From: Xenococcus sp. MO_188.B8
GTDB taxonomy: Bacteria; Cyanobacteriota; Cyanobacteriia; Cyanobacteriales; Xenococcaceae
Assembly (NCBI GenBank): GCA_030065615.1
Contig: JASJDR010000014.1
Coordinates: 1 to 64,000, forward strand
DNA: 64,000 bases
Reading direction: 5' to 3'
Of the stretch, positions 26,546 through 36,538 are shown piece by piece. Below the pieces are notes generated by a model. That model had not been told where the DNA came from and did no database searches. It saw only the letters and a list, made by a program, of their open reading frames with translations. The position numbers and the translations under genes are program-made. Each line of letters begins with the position of its first letter. The stretch's first letter is position 1.

Positions 26546-26692
26546 TAGGTATACCTCCTAATACTTTTGTTCGCACCCGATTATCAATTATTACTAGGGA
26601 TTTAACGCTTGTTTAAGCGGATAAATGAGTTGAAATACTTAAAAATCAAAGAAGATTTTAGATTCTAATTTTATTTTTAAAAATCAGAATTT

Positions 26693-26878
26693 TTGAGTAC
26701 ATTTGAGTACAATTTTGACGTACTTAATTGAACAAAAAATTTTAATTACATTTAAGTACAATTTTGGCGTTTAATGAATTTAATCAATGATAGGTATTAG
26801 AAAATTTCTATCGTAGTAAACCATGATAAACAGTGACTCTACCTGTAGTTTTATCGGTTGTACTTAATCCTGAATAAA
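26693..26878 (-). promoter_or_regulatory. repeated TTGTACTYAA motifs upstream of pflB
   Basis: ATTTGAGTACAATTTTGACG (26701-26720) and ATTTAAGTACAATTTTGGCG (26750-26769) are direct repeats with 18 of 20 identical bases, 49 bp apart. Further half-sites are TTGAGTAC at 26693, GACGTACTTAATTG at 26717 and GGTTGTACTTAATCC at 26856. Read on the pflB strand the core is TTGTACTYAAAT. The same core sits in the repeated elements at 16532 (upstream of pntA1) and 37427. The binding protein is unknown; a low-oxygen regulator is an inference. Confidence 0.5.
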
Positions 26879-27084
26879 CTGGATAATGACCTTATTAGTA
26901 TTATATCCTAGAAAATAGAATAATATTTTTTTGTATATCAAATAACCAATCATTATTCGCAAATATTAAATAAAAATTAAAAGCAAAATCTAAAACATTT
27001 TGAAAAATATTTTTTACTTACAATTAAGTTTAGACAAGTGTAAAAAGTTGAGTATTATCTTCACTAAACTCTCAAACAAGTTTT

Positions 27085-29835
27085 ATGAATCTCTCTATGA
27101 ATTTGGCTATTGCAACAGCCCAGGATATTGCCCATTCTCGACGGCGACCTCTAGATGTTTTTTTCTCCCCTAGGACTGTAGCTGTGATTGGTGCGACTGA
27201 CCGTCCTGGTAGTGTAGGCAGAACTTTACTCTGGAATCTAATCAGTAGTCCTTTTGGTGGTACAGTATTTCCCGTCAATCCTAAACGTAATAACGTTCTC
27301 GGAATCAAAGCTTATCAAGATATCACCACTATCCCAGAACGGGTTGATTTAGCAGTAATTGCCACCCCAGCCCCCTCAGTACCTAAGCTAATTGAGCAAT
27401 GTGCGGCTGCTAAAGTTAAAGGAATAATTATTCTCTCGGCAGGATTTAAAGAAATTGGCACAGTAGGTCTGGAATTAGAAAAGCAAATCTTAACCACAGC
27501 TCGCCGTAACCAAATAAGGATCATTGGACCTAACTGCCTAGGACTAATGAGTCCTCACCATGGTTTAAATGCAACCTTTGCCGGTGCTATGACGCGCCCT
27601 GGGAATGTAGGCTTTATTAGTCAGAGTGGGGCATTATGTACGGCGATTTTAGACTGGAGTTTTCAAGAAAATGTCGGTTTTAGTGCTTTTGTCTCTATTG
27701 GTTCGATGCTAGATATCAGTTGGGGCGATTTAATTTATCATCTGGGTGATGATCCTACTACTAAGAGTATTGCCATTTACATGGAGTCGATTGGGAATGC
27801 TCGTTCTTTTCTTTCGGCAGCAAGAGAAGTGGCTCTATCAAAACCAATTATTGTGATTAAAGGAGGTCGAACAGGGGCAGCAGCTAAGGCAGCAGCTTCT
27901 CATACGGGAACTTTAGCCGGCAGCGATGAGGTTTTAGATGCTGCTTTTCGTCGTTGTGGAGTATTGCGAGTGGATACTATTGAAGACCTCTTTAATATGA
28001 CAGAATTACTAGCCAAACAACCTCGTCCCAAGGGCAAAAGGCTAACTATTTTGACAAATGCTGGTGGTCCAGGAGTTTTGGCAACCGATTCTCTAGTAAA
28101 AGAACAAGGAACATTAGCTCAACTATCCCCAGAAACTATTGCCCAGTTGGATCTAGTTCTACCAAATCACTGGAGTCGCGATAATCCCATAGATATCTTA
28201 GGTGATGCTACAGCAGAACGTTATACCCAAGCTTTAAAGATCTTAGCAGCGGATCAAAATAGTGATGGTTTATTGGTTATCCTGACCCCTCAGGCGATGA
28301 CTGATGCTACGAAAATAGCATTTCAATTACAAGAAGTGGCCAAAGAACTAAAGAATAAACCTTTACTAGCTAGCTGGATGGGAGGAGAAAAAGTTGCCGA
28401 TGGAGAGACTATTCTCAACCGGGCTGGAATCTATACTATTCTCTATCCCGATACCGCCGCCCATCTATTTAACTTGATGTGGAACTATAGCTATAATCTT
28501 AAAGGTTTATATGAAACTCCTGTGCTAGCAGAAGAGGAAGATCGCAAGATTTGTCGGAAAACCGCTACAAACATTATAGATGGAGCAAGAAAAACAGGAC
28601 GCAGTCTCCTCACAGAATACGAATCCAAAAGGTTATTAACTGCTTATGGCATCCCGACAGTTGCTACTGAGATCGCTACTAGCCAAGAACAAGCAGTAGC
28701 AATTGCTTCAGAAATTGGTTATCCCGTCGTTCTTAAACTTCATTCTGAAAACATAACTCACAAAACTGAGGTAGGGGGAGTATACCTGAATTTAAATGAT
28801 GCTGATGCGGTGAGTAATGCCTATGATTCTATTAAAAACTCTGTGGATAATCTTTCGCCATCTTCTTTTATAGGTGTTACAGTACAGCCAATGGTAACAA
28901 TCGATGGCTACGAACTAATTATTGGCAGCAGTATCGACGAACAATTTGGCCCAGTTTTATTATTTGGCACAGGTGGGCAATTAGTAGAAGTCTTTAAGGA
29001 TCGTGCCCTGGCACTACCACCGCTAAATACAACCCTGGCTAAGAGGATGATGAAACAAACTCGCATCTATGAAGCTCTCAAAGGAGTTAGGGGAAGACAA
29101 GCTGTAGATTTAACAGATTTAGCGAAGTTGATGGTGCGTTTTAGCCAACTAGTGGTCGAAAATCCTTGGATTAAAGAAATCGATATCAATCCCCTACTCG
29201 CATCAAGCGACTCCCTGTTAGCACTAGATGCTCGGGTGTTGCTTCATGATCGTAAGGAGCTTGAAGTCACAGGAAATAAACTTCCCCGTTTAGCTATCCG
29301 ACCCTATCCTAGCCAATACATAAAACCTTGGACTTTAAGAGATGACAAACAAGTAACTATCCGCCCGATCCGCCCTGAAGACGAACCACTGATTGTCGAT
29401 TTTCACCAGACGGTCTCGGAAGAAAGTATTTATTTAAGGTATTTTCACTTAATAAAGTTACAAACCAGAATTTCCCATGAAAGGTTAACACGGATCTGCT
29501 TTATCGATTATGAACGGGAGTTGGCTCTAGTTGCTGAATACCTAGATCCTAGGACCCAAAAGCGAGAAATCCTTGGGGTAGGTCGTTTAAGTAAAATCCA
29601 TGGCGCGAATGAAGCGGAATTTGGCATGTTAGTTAGCGATCGCCATCAAGGCGTGGGACTGGGTACAGAATTGCTGTATTCTTTGATTGATATTGGTCGC
29701 CAAGAAAAATTAAGCTGCATTACTGCGGAAATTCTGCCTGAAAATCGCACCATGCAGCATTTGTGTCGGAAATTGGGTTTTATTCTCGAAAGCGATATGA
29801 ATATTGTTCGGGCTTATTACGAACTCAGTTGTTAG
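27085..29835 (+). CDS. ADP-forming acetyl-CoA synthetase with C-terminal GNAT domain
   Basis: The 916-residue fusion has a CoA-binding domain ([20 protein letters not shown], about residues 25-125), followed by a succinyl-CoA-ligase-like domain ([22 protein letters not shown], with the [17 protein letters not shown] phosphohistidine region). An ATP-grasp domain ([20 protein letters not shown]) and a GNAT domain from about residue 745 complete it. The synthetase part makes acetate and ATP from acetyl-CoA, ADP and phosphate. GNAT fusions of this layout include the Pat/PatZ lysine acetyltransferases. In the PFL/AdhE neighbourhood acetate formation is attractive, but a regulatory acetyltransferase role is the main alternative. 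Confidence 0.85.
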   Translation: MNLSMNLAIATAQDIAHSRRRPLDVFFSPRTVAVIGATDRPGSVGRTLLWNLISSPFGGTVFPVNPKRNNVLGIKAYQDITTIPERVDLAVIATPAPSVPKLIEQCAAAKVKGIIILSAGFKEIGTVGLELEKQILTTARRNQIRIIGPNCLGLMSPHHGLNATFAGAMTRPGNVGFISQSGALCTAILDWSFQENVGFSAFVSIGSMLDISWGDLIYHLGDDPTTKSIAIYMESIGNARSFLSAAREVALSKPIIVIKGGRTGAAAKAAASHTGTLAGSDEVLDAAFRRCGVLRVDTIEDLFNMTELLAKQPRPKGKRLTILTNAGGPGVLATDSLVKEQGTLAQLSPETIAQLDLVLPNHWSRDNPIDILGDATAERYTQALKILAADQNSDGLLVILTPQAMTDATKIAFQLQEVAKELKNKPLLASWMGGEKVADGETILNRAGIYTILYPDTAAHLFNLMWNYSYNLKGLYETPVLAEEEDRKICRKTATNIIDGARKTGRSLLTEYESKRLLTAYGIPTVATEIATSQEQAVAIASEIGYPVVLKLHSENITHKTEVGGVYLNLNDADAVSNAYDSIKNSVDNLSPSSFIGVTVQPMVTIDGYELIIGSSIDEQFGPVLLFGTGGQLVEVFKDRALALPPLNTTLAKRMMKQTRIYEALKGVRGRQAVDLTDLAKLMVRFSQLVVENPWIKEIDINPLLASSDSLLALDARVLLHDRKELEVTGNKLPRLAIRPYPSQYIKPWTLRDDKQVTIRPIRPEDEPLIVDFHQTVSEESIYLRYFHLIKLQTRISHERLTRICFIDYERELALVAEYLDPRTQKREILGVGRLSKIHGANEAEFGMLVSDRHQGVGLGTELLYSLIDIGRQEKLSCITAEILPENRTMQHLCRKLGFILESDMNIVRAYYELSC

Positions 29836-30275
29836 TGATTGGTTATGGATTATTATATGGGGTCTCACTCCTCAATTGTTCTTGAGTATTACCTTTGGTT
29901 AAGGCATCTAACGCCCCAAAGGTTTCGTCCTATCATAGGAGTTTAAGACAGATTACCCAAGGATTTGCGATCGCAAACCCTTATTTTTGTACTCCAGATG
30001 TCAGCATTACTCCGCGATAAAACTTTTTTGAAAATCCTCAATTTTTGAAACTTATTGGCATAGTTGAAAGATTTGTTTTGCTTATCTTAGATAATATTTT
30101 TTTATATCAAATTTATCAAAATATTTTGTTAACTTATAAATAGCCAACGGATTCTGGCAGTAAAGATATTACTCCTTACTGTATGTAGAAAATCGTAGAA
30201 TTTAAGCTCAAAGCTCCTGGCAACATTGATTTCATTAACAAAAATTTCCCCTATGAAACGAGGAGAAACAGATTT
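29836..30275. other. 440-bp gap before the flavodiiron genes
   Basis: The region holds a possible stem (ACCTTTGG at 29891 with CCAAAGGT at 29916) that could end the upstream gene, one HIP1 site near 29968 and AT-rich sequence. CGAGGAGAAACAGATTT just before ATG 30276 is a good ribosome-binding site. No ORF is credible here. Confidence 0.35.
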
Positions 30276-32000
30276 ATGGTTACATTGACGGATACCCAAC
30301 CAAAAACTCAATCTAGACTTACTCTACAAACTGTGGAAATTGCTCCAAAAACCCTCGCTATTCGTTGCTTGGATTGGGATCGAGATCGCTTTGATATTGA
30401 ATTTGGCTTACAAAACGGCACAACCTACAATTCTTTTCTTATTCAAGGTGAAAAACTGGCTTTAGTTGATACCTCTCACATCAAGTTTCGTCAGCTTTAT
30501 CTCGATTTATTGACAGGCTTAATCGAGCCGACTCAACTTGATTATTTAATTATTAGCCATACCGAACCCGATCATAGTGGTTTAGTAAAAGATATCTTGG
30601 CATTGGCACCCCAAGTAACAGTAGTCGGGTCAAAGGTGGCGATTAAGTTTTTAGCCGATATGGTACATCGACCTTTTGAGCATCTGATTGTTAAAAATGG
30701 CGATCACCTAGATCTGGGACATGGACATCAATTGGAGTTTGTTGCAGCTCCCAATTTACATTGGCCCGATACGATTTTTACTTACGATTACCACACTAAA
30801 GTTCTTTATACTTGCGATGCCTTTGGGATGCATTATTGCGACGATCCGACTTTTGATGAGGATTTATCCTTAATCGAAGCAGACTTTGAATATTATTACG
30901 ATTGTCTGATGAAACCTCATGCTCGTTCGGTGATGGCAGCTATTAAACGGCTTACCAAACTAGAACTGGAAACTATCGCTACAGGTCATGGTCCTTTATT
31001 GAAATACCATCATGCCGAGTTAGTAAATCGCTATCAGCAATGGAGTCAGGCACAAACTAAAACTGAGACTTTAGTGGCGCTATTGTATGCTGAAGATTAT
31101 GGTTATAGTGACGATTTAGCCAGAACGATTGCCCAGGGAATTACAAAAACAGGAGTGACTGTAGAATTGGTCAACTTAAAAGATACCGAACCTCAATTTG
31201 TTAGAGAATTGGTCTCACAAGCCGCAGGTATTGTCATCGGGATGCCTTCTCAATCCAACTCCGAAGCTAATACAATTATCAATACAATTTTGGCCGCAGC
31301 TAGTGGCAAACAATCCATTGGCTTATTTGAATCTGGTGGCGGAGAAGATGAACCAATTTATCCTTTGCGGAATAAATTTCAGGAAATCGGCTTAAGCGAA
31401 GCTTTTGCGCCAATTTTAGTTAAAGAATCTCCTAATCAAGCTCTGATGCAAGTTTGTGATGAAGCGGGAACGGATTTAGGACAGTGGTTAACTCGCGATC
31501 GCACGGTCAAACAAATTAAAACATTAGATAACAGTTTAGAAAAAGCCTTAGGTAAAATTAGCAACGGCTTATATGTGATCACTGCCACTAAAGGTGAGAT
31601 TTCCAGTGCCATGGTTGCCTCTTGGGTAACCCAAGCCAGTTTGACTCCCTTGGGAATTGCGATCGCAGTAGCTAAAGATCGGGCAATGGAATCTTTGCTC
31701 CAGATAGGCGATCGTTTTGTGTTGAATGTCTTAGAAGAAGGTAATTATCAGCATATAATTAGGCATTTTCTCAAAAGGTTTCCTCCTGGTGCAGATCGAT
31801 TTGAAGGTATTAAAACTGTACCAGCGAGTAATGGTTCGCCCATTATTGCCGAGTCTCTAGCCTATATCGAATGCGAAGTTACCAGTCGTCTCGAATGTAG
31901 CGATCACTGGATTGTTTATAGTACGGCTCAAACTGGCAGAGTAGCCAAATTAGATGTGTTAACTGCGGTTCACCATCGCAAAGTGGGAAACCATTATTAA
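30276..32000 (+). CDS. flv3: flavodiiron protein with complete diiron site (Flv3-like)
   Basis: The protein has the three cyanobacterial domains: metallo-beta-lactamase-like (residues 30-250), flavodoxin-like (about 265-400) and C-terminal flavin reductase (about 425-574). Diiron ligands are canonical: H95-x-E97-x-D99-H100 in SHTEPDHSG, then NLHWPD and DAFGMHY. The family reduces O2 to water with electrons from NAD(P)H or reduced ferredoxin. It is 37 bp upstream of a second flavodiiron gene whose diiron site is degenerate, the classic Flv3/Flv1 heterodimer arrangement. Assignment as Flv3 rather than Flv2 is by resemblance only. Confidence 0.8.
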   Translation: MVTLTDTQPKTQSRLTLQTVEIAPKTLAIRCLDWDRDRFDIEFGLQNGTTYNSFLIQGEKLALVDTSHIKFRQLYLDLLTGLIEPTQLDYLIISHTEPDHSGLVKDILALAPQVTVVGSKVAIKFLADMVHRPFEHLIVKNGDHLDLGHGHQLEFVAAPNLHWPDTIFTYDYHTKVLYTCDAFGMHYCDDPTFDEDLSLIEADFEYYYDCLMKPHARSVMAAIKRLTKLELETIATGHGPLLKYHHAELVNRYQQWSQAQTKTETLVALLYAEDYGYSDDLARTIAQGITKTGVTVELVNLKDTEPQFVRELVSQAAGIVIGMPSQSNSEANTIINTILAAASGKQSIGLFESGGGEDEPIYPLRNKFQEIGLSEAFAPILVKESPNQALMQVCDEAGTDLGQWLTRDRTVKQIKTLDNSLEKALGKISNGLYVITATKGEISSAMVASWVTQASLTPLGIAIAVAKDRAMESLLQIGDRFVLNVLEEGNYQHIIRHFLKRFPPGADRFEGIKTVPASNGSPIIAESLAYIECEVTSRLECSDHWIVYSTAQTGRVAKLDVLTAVHHRKVGNHY

Positions 32001-32037
32001 GTAATTAGTTGTTCATAATTTATCTTTGCTAAAAATC

Positions 32038-33777
32038 ATGGTACAAACACCTATTAAACCAAACCTTACCCAAAAAAGAGACGTTCAAATAGCTAAAATT
32101 GCCCCTAATACTCAGGTATTGCGATCGCGTACTTGGGAGAGATTAAAGTTTGAAGTGGAATATTCTCGTCAAAAAGGCACGACTTCCAATTCCTATCTGA
32201 TTCAAGCAGATAAAATGGCATTGATCGATCCGCCAGGACAGTCTTTTACGCAAATTTATATCGAAGCTTTAGACCAGCATATCGATTGGCAAAAGTTAGA
32301 TTATATTATCTTGCAACATGTCAATCCCAATCGCTTGGAAACAGTGCAAATTTTAGTGGGAAAAGCATCCAAAGCCACAATAATTTGTTCTAAGCCCGCA
32401 GTTAAAGCCCTGACAGCTGCTTTGATTTTTCCTGAATTGATAGCGAGGATTAAAGTAGTTAGAGACAATGATATTTTAGATCTAGGACAAGGGCATCGAT
32501 TACAGTTTATTAGCGCAACGACTCCTCGTTGGGTCGATGGATTATGTACCTATGATCCTCAAAGCAAAATCCTCTATACTGATAAATTTTTTGGGGCGCA
32601 TTTGTGCGATGAACCAATATTTGATAGCAATTGGAAACAATTAGATTTAGACCGCCGTTTCTATTTTGACTGTCTTCATGCTAGTCAAACCAAACAGTTA
32701 GAAACTGCTTTAGCCAAATTTGCCCCTTTAGCTACTAAGATATATGCCCCTGCCCACGGTCCTTTGGTTAAATATAGTCTCAGTCGTTTTAGCTATGATT
32801 ATCAGCAATGGTCTCAACAACAAACCAGTCAAGAATTTAAAGTAGTTCTGCTTTATGCTTCTGCCTACGGTAACACTGCAACTCTAGCGAGTGCGATCGC
32901 TCATGGATTAGTTCAGTCAGGAGTAGATGTCGAGTCGATTAATTGTGAATTAGCCGAGCCTGAAGAGATTGCCAGCGCCATTAAAGTCTGTGATGGTTTT
33001 ATCATTGGCTCGCCTACATTAGCTGGTCATGCGCCGACTCAAATTCAAACTGCATTAGGAATCGTGTTGGCTAACGCAGCAAAAACCAAATTAACTGGGG
33101 TCTTTGGTTCCTATGGTTGGAGTGGAGAAGCGATCGCTTTATTGGAAAATAAACTAAGAGATGCCCACTATAGCTTTGGCTTTGAATCAATTCGTGTGCG
33201 TTTCAGTCCTAATGCTACTGTTTTAAAGCAATGTATCCAGGCAGGAGAAGAATTTGCCCAAAAATTGAAAAAAAATAAGAGATTCCGTATTCCCCGACAA
33301 GCCATTACCGAAACTCAAATTAATCGAACAGAACAAGCAGTTGGGAGAATTGTCGGTTCTCTCTGTGTCCTCACTACTTGCCAGGATAATCAGCATCGCG
33401 GTATCCTAACATCCTGGGTATCTCAGGCAACTTTTAATCCTCCTGGGGTCATGATTGCGATTTCTCAAGAACAAAATATAGATTTAATTAGTAATCTAGG
33501 GGATAAGTTTGTGCTGAATATCCTGAATGAAGGTGGTAATGTTAGAAGAAACTTTGCGACTTGCAGTAGTAATTGTTTTGATAATTTGAATACTAAAACT
33601 GCTACTAACGGTTGTCTAATAATTGAAGAGGCTTTGGCTTATCTAGAATGTACGGTCAAAAGCCATTTGCCATCAGGCGATCACACTTTGATTTATGCAG
33701 TGGTAGAGCAAGGTGAAGTTGCAGAAAGCGGAGGAATTACTGCAATTCAACATCGTAAGTCGGGAAGTCATTATTAG
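32038..33777 (+). CDS. flv1: flavodiiron protein with degenerate diiron site (Flv1-like)
   Basis: ATG 32038 is preferred to an in-frame TTG twelve bases upstream. The three-domain layout is the same as in the preceding gene, but the first metal motif reads LQHVNPNRLE instead of HTEPDHSG. The NLHWPD position reads TPRWVDG and DAFGMHY reads KFFGAHL, as in Flv1/Flv4-type subunits that replace iron ligands. The pair is expected to act as a heterodimer. The absence of an sll0218-like gene between them argues for Flv1/3 rather than Flv2/4. Co-transcription with the upstream gene is very likely. Confidence 0.8.
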   Translation: MVQTPIKPNLTQKRDVQIAKIAPNTQVLRSRTWERLKFEVEYSRQKGTTSNSYLIQADKMALIDPPGQSFTQIYIEALDQHIDWQKLDYIILQHVNPNRLETVQILVGKASKATIICSKPAVKALTAALIFPELIARIKVVRDNDILDLGQGHRLQFISATTPRWVDGLCTYDPQSKILYTDKFFGAHLCDEPIFDSNWKQLDLDRRFYFDCLHASQTKQLETALAKFAPLATKIYAPAHGPLVKYSLSRFSYDYQQWSQQQTSQEFKVVLLYASAYGNTATLASAIAHGLVQSGVDVESINCELAEPEEIASAIKVCDGFIIGSPTLAGHAPTQIQTALGIVLANAAKTKLTGVFGSYGWSGEAIALLENKLRDAHYSFGFESIRVRFSPNATVLKQCIQAGEEFAQKLKKNKRFRIPRQAITETQINRTEQAVGRIVGSLCVLTTCQDNQHRGILTSWVSQATFNPPGVMIAISQEQNIDLISNLGDKFVLNILNEGGNVRRNFATCSSNCFDNLNTKTATNGCLIIEEALAYLECTVKSHLPSGDHTLIYAVVEQGEVAESGGITAIQHRKSGSHY

Positions 33778-33836
33778 AAGACAGGAATAGGTTTAAACTT
33801 TCAACTAAAAGGTATTTTATCGCATTTTATTTGAGC

Positions 33837-35960
33837 TTACCTTGCCATCAGAACCACAGATGTTCGAGCTGCAACTGAGTAAAACTGATTCTCCACTAAA
33901 GGCGCTGTTGCCAATTCGCAGAAATCATCTGGTGTAGGTAAAGAAGTATCGATAATGCGGTACCAACTATGTCTTGGAAGTAAACTAGGTAACTCATAGG
34001 TTAAAGATTCCCAATAAGCATTAAACATAACATGCAGATATTCACCAAATTTAGGATGGGCTAAAGTAAAAGCTAAGTTGTGTGAATATTCACGATCGTT
34101 AGGCTGATTAAGCTCGACTCCATGCCAGACGATGTAAGGCTCTACACCTTTTGTTGTTGCTAATGCTTGTTCTAAACGAAAAACTTCTAATCCTTGAATC
34201 AAGGCGATCGCACTTTTAACAAAACGAAATAAACTTTGATTTTTCTGCGTCAAACTCCAATCAAACCAAGAAAGTTCATTATTTTGACAGTATGTATTAT
34301 TATTTCCTTGCTGAGTCCTTCTGACCTCGTCTCCCATCAAGATCATTGGTGTGCCTTGAGACATCAGCAGCACGGTAAAAAAGTTTTTAATCTGCCTCAG
34401 TCTTAACTTTTCTATTTCTGGATCTTCTGTTGCCCCTTCTGCGCCACAATTCCAACTATAGTTATCGTTACTCCCATCACGATTATTTTCTCTATTGGCT
34501 TGATTATGTTTTTGGTTATAGGAAACCAAATCGTTGAGAGTAAAACCATCGTGACAAGTAACAAAATTAATACTGCGATTAATATCAGTATCGGAACGAA
34601 AGTAAATATCTGGGCTGGCTAAAATCCTCGCCTTCAAGGAATTTACCATCCCCAAATCTCCCTTGATAAAGCGACGGACATCATCACGAAATGGCCCATT
34701 CCACTCAGAGAACCAATCTCCTAAGTCCACAAAACGCCTTACCCCATAGAGTCCCGAAGCATCCCAAGGTTCAGCAATTAACTTAGTACCAGCCAATACG
34801 GGGTCAGATTCGATCGCCCATAGAATATTATTGGTAACAACGGAAGTATGCCATAAAGATGCTCCTGCAGCATCCCTCGCTAATACTGAAGCCAAGTCGA
34901 AACGAAAACCATCAATATGCATTTGACTTACCCAATAGCGTAGGCAATCAATAATAAAGCGACTAACTACAGGATGATTGGCTTTAAGACTATTACCGCA
35001 ACCACTATAGTTATGGTAATTAGCCGCATCTTCTGACAAGATATAGTAGGACTGATTATCTAAACCTCGCCAAGAAATAGTTGGGCCTTCGTAATTGCCT
35101 TCAGCAGTATGGTTAAAGACTACATCTAAAATGACTTCAATTCCTGCTTGGTGTAAAGCTTTGACCAGATCGCGGAATTCATCTAAAACATCCAAAGGAT
35201 TAGAACAAGAACCGTAGCTGTTATGGAGAGCGAAAAAGTTAATGGTACTGTAACCCCAATAATTTTTAAGCCCCTTGGGGGCATCATGGACATCGAAAAA
35301 TTGAATAGGCAATAATTCTACTGCTGTAATTCCCAATTTTTGCAGATAAGGAATTTTTTCGATTAATCCTGCAAAAGTACCTCGCTTTAGTTCACAGACA
35401 CCAGAATTCGGGTGACTGGTAAAAGCTCCAACATGCAGTTCATAGATAATGCTAGTGGCATAGGGAGTTCGCGGATGACGATCTCCTTCCCAATCGTAAC
35501 CACTGGTATCGACCACAATCCCTCTTAATGCTTGAGCACAGTTATCTCCCGGTTTGCTAGCTGCTTGGCGATTATAGATTCGCTCTCCAGCGATCACCTT
35601 AGCATAGGGATCGAGCAGCACTTTCGAGCCATCAAATCGCCAGCCCTTTTCTGGTAGGTATTGATCATAAGCGCGATAGGCGTATACTTGTCCTGACTTC
35701 AGTCCGGGAACAAAAATATGCCAGTAGTTACAACTACAGTTGATTAGGGAGTTTAAAGCAATCACCCTAGAGGGTTCAGGGGCTTCTGGCTCATCGAATA
35801 AGAGTAGTTCAATCGATGCGGCAGGGGAAAAAAGACAAAAGTTTACTCCGTCGGGATAGATAGTTGCACCTAGAGGAAAACTTTTCCCAGGCAAAATATC
35901 ATTAGTTGGAGTAAAAAAATTTTTTAATGCTGAATTTCTAGCATTTTGCTTTGTAAACAT
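33837..35960 (-). CDS. glgX: glycogen debranching enzyme (isoamylase type)
   Basis: The 707-residue GH13 enzyme hydrolyses alpha-1,6 branch points of glycogen. An N-terminal CBM48-type domain (FPLGATIYPDGVNFCLFSPAA) precedes the catalytic barrel. The barrel carries VVFNHTAEGN, nucleophile region DGFRFDLASVL, acid/base IAEPWDA and transition-state FVTCHDGFTL. SYNQKHNQANRENNRDG is typical of GlgX/isoamylase. Glycogen is the main fermentable reserve in cyanobacteria, so the position beside the PFL/AdhE/ACD block fits dark catabolism. It converges with the flavodiiron pair. Confidence 0.93.
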   Translation of the reverse strand: MFTKQNARNSALKNFFTPTNDILPGKSFPLGATIYPDGVNFCLFSPAASIELLLFDEPEAPEPSRVIALNSLINCSCNYWHIFVPGLKSGQVYAYRAYDQYLPEKGWRFDGSKVLLDPYAKVIAGERIYNRQAASKPGDNCAQALRGIVVDTSGYDWEGDRHPRTPYATSIIYELHVGAFTSHPNSGVCELKRGTFAGLIEKIPYLQKLGITAVELLPIQFFDVHDAPKGLKNYWGYSTINFFALHNSYGSCSNPLDVLDEFRDLVKALHQAGIEVILDVVFNHTAEGNYEGPTISWRGLDNQSYYILSEDAANYHNYSGCGNSLKANHPVVSRFIIDCLRYWVSQMHIDGFRFDLASVLARDAAGASLWHTSVVTNNILWAIESDPVLAGTKLIAEPWDASGLYGVRRFVDLGDWFSEWNGPFRDDVRRFIKGDLGMVNSLKARILASPDIYFRSDTDINRSINFVTCHDGFTLNDLVSYNQKHNQANRENNRDGSNDNYSWNCGAEGATEDPEIEKLRLRQIKNFFTVLLMSQGTPMILMGDEVRRTQQGNNNTYCQNNELSWFDWSLTQKNQSLFRFVKSAIALIQGLEVFRLEQALATTKGVEPYIVWHGVELNQPNDREYSHNLAFTLAHPKFGEYLHVMFNAYWESLTYELPSLLPRHSWYRIIDTSLPTPDDFCELATAPLVENQFYSVAARTSVVLMAR

Positions 35961-36254
35961 AAAATATTCTTGTTTGTTGAAAATTTCTAAAAACTACCAT
36001 CGCTTGGCGATTAGCTATAAGCTTTTTTACTCACCTAGGAAAGGAGCAAAGACCACTACTAAAACCGTTTCCATTATTGAGTAGAGCATTAAAAGAGCCT
36101 TAGAGCTTAGACTTACAGCTGTTAAACTAGGGCAGTAATAAACAATCTGCATTAAGAATTTTTTATTACCCATACTTCATTGAACCAAAAAAAAAAAAAT
36201 TTAAAAGCAATCAAAGCTACAGTTTGAGGAAATAACTTGTAAATTAATATTTTG

Positions 36255-36428
36255 ATGGGGTTGAATCTGTCAAATCAGCAGATTGCTCAAGAACTTGAGC
36301 TCAATAAAGATGATACTCAGCAAATAGCTTCCTAATTAAGTTTCGGCATTGTGAAAAAAAGCCAGAAGTCGTCTTAGAAAAAGAGGTAGAAATAGAGGGC
36401 AAAACTCTTTTGCCATCATTACTTGAGT
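36255..36428 (+). pseudogene. decayed IS1595-like transposase fragment
   Basis: ATG 36255 begins MGLNLSNQQIAQELELNKDD, a stretch I recognise from cyanobacterial IS1595/IS1-like transposases (usual form LGLNLSNRQIAQEL). The frame is broken by TAA at 36333 and, after LSFGIVKK, by a slip in the A7 run near 36352. The next frame then continues as KPEVVLEKEVEIEG, matching the usual KKPEV continuation. The catalytic domain is absent. It is a dead fragment. Confidence 0.6.
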
Positions 36429-36431
36429 GTT

Positions 36432-36516
36432 TTTTGACCGCGGAATGCGGTCAGCGCAGCGGGCAGACCCGACCGGGGTCACACCGCTTTTACGGCGGAG
36501 TACCGCTGACTTAAGT
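36432..36516. repeat. GC-rich interspersed palindromes
   Basis: Nested hairpins are visible: ACCGCGGAATGCGGT, CCGACCGGGGTC and ACCGCTTTTACGGCGG. Composition contrasts with the AT-rich flanks. The segment follows the transposase fragment directly. Confidence 0.6.
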
Positions 36517-36538
36517 CCCTAAAATCTATAAAAGAGCC

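Larger units (their letters stand above)
35961..36538. other. 578-bp gap with transposase debris and GC-rich repeats
   Basis: Besides the transposase remnant at 36255 and the repeat at 36432, the region contains a 13-base A run (36188-36200) and otherwise unremarkable AT-rich sequence with the presumed glgX promoter. Confidence 0.4.
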
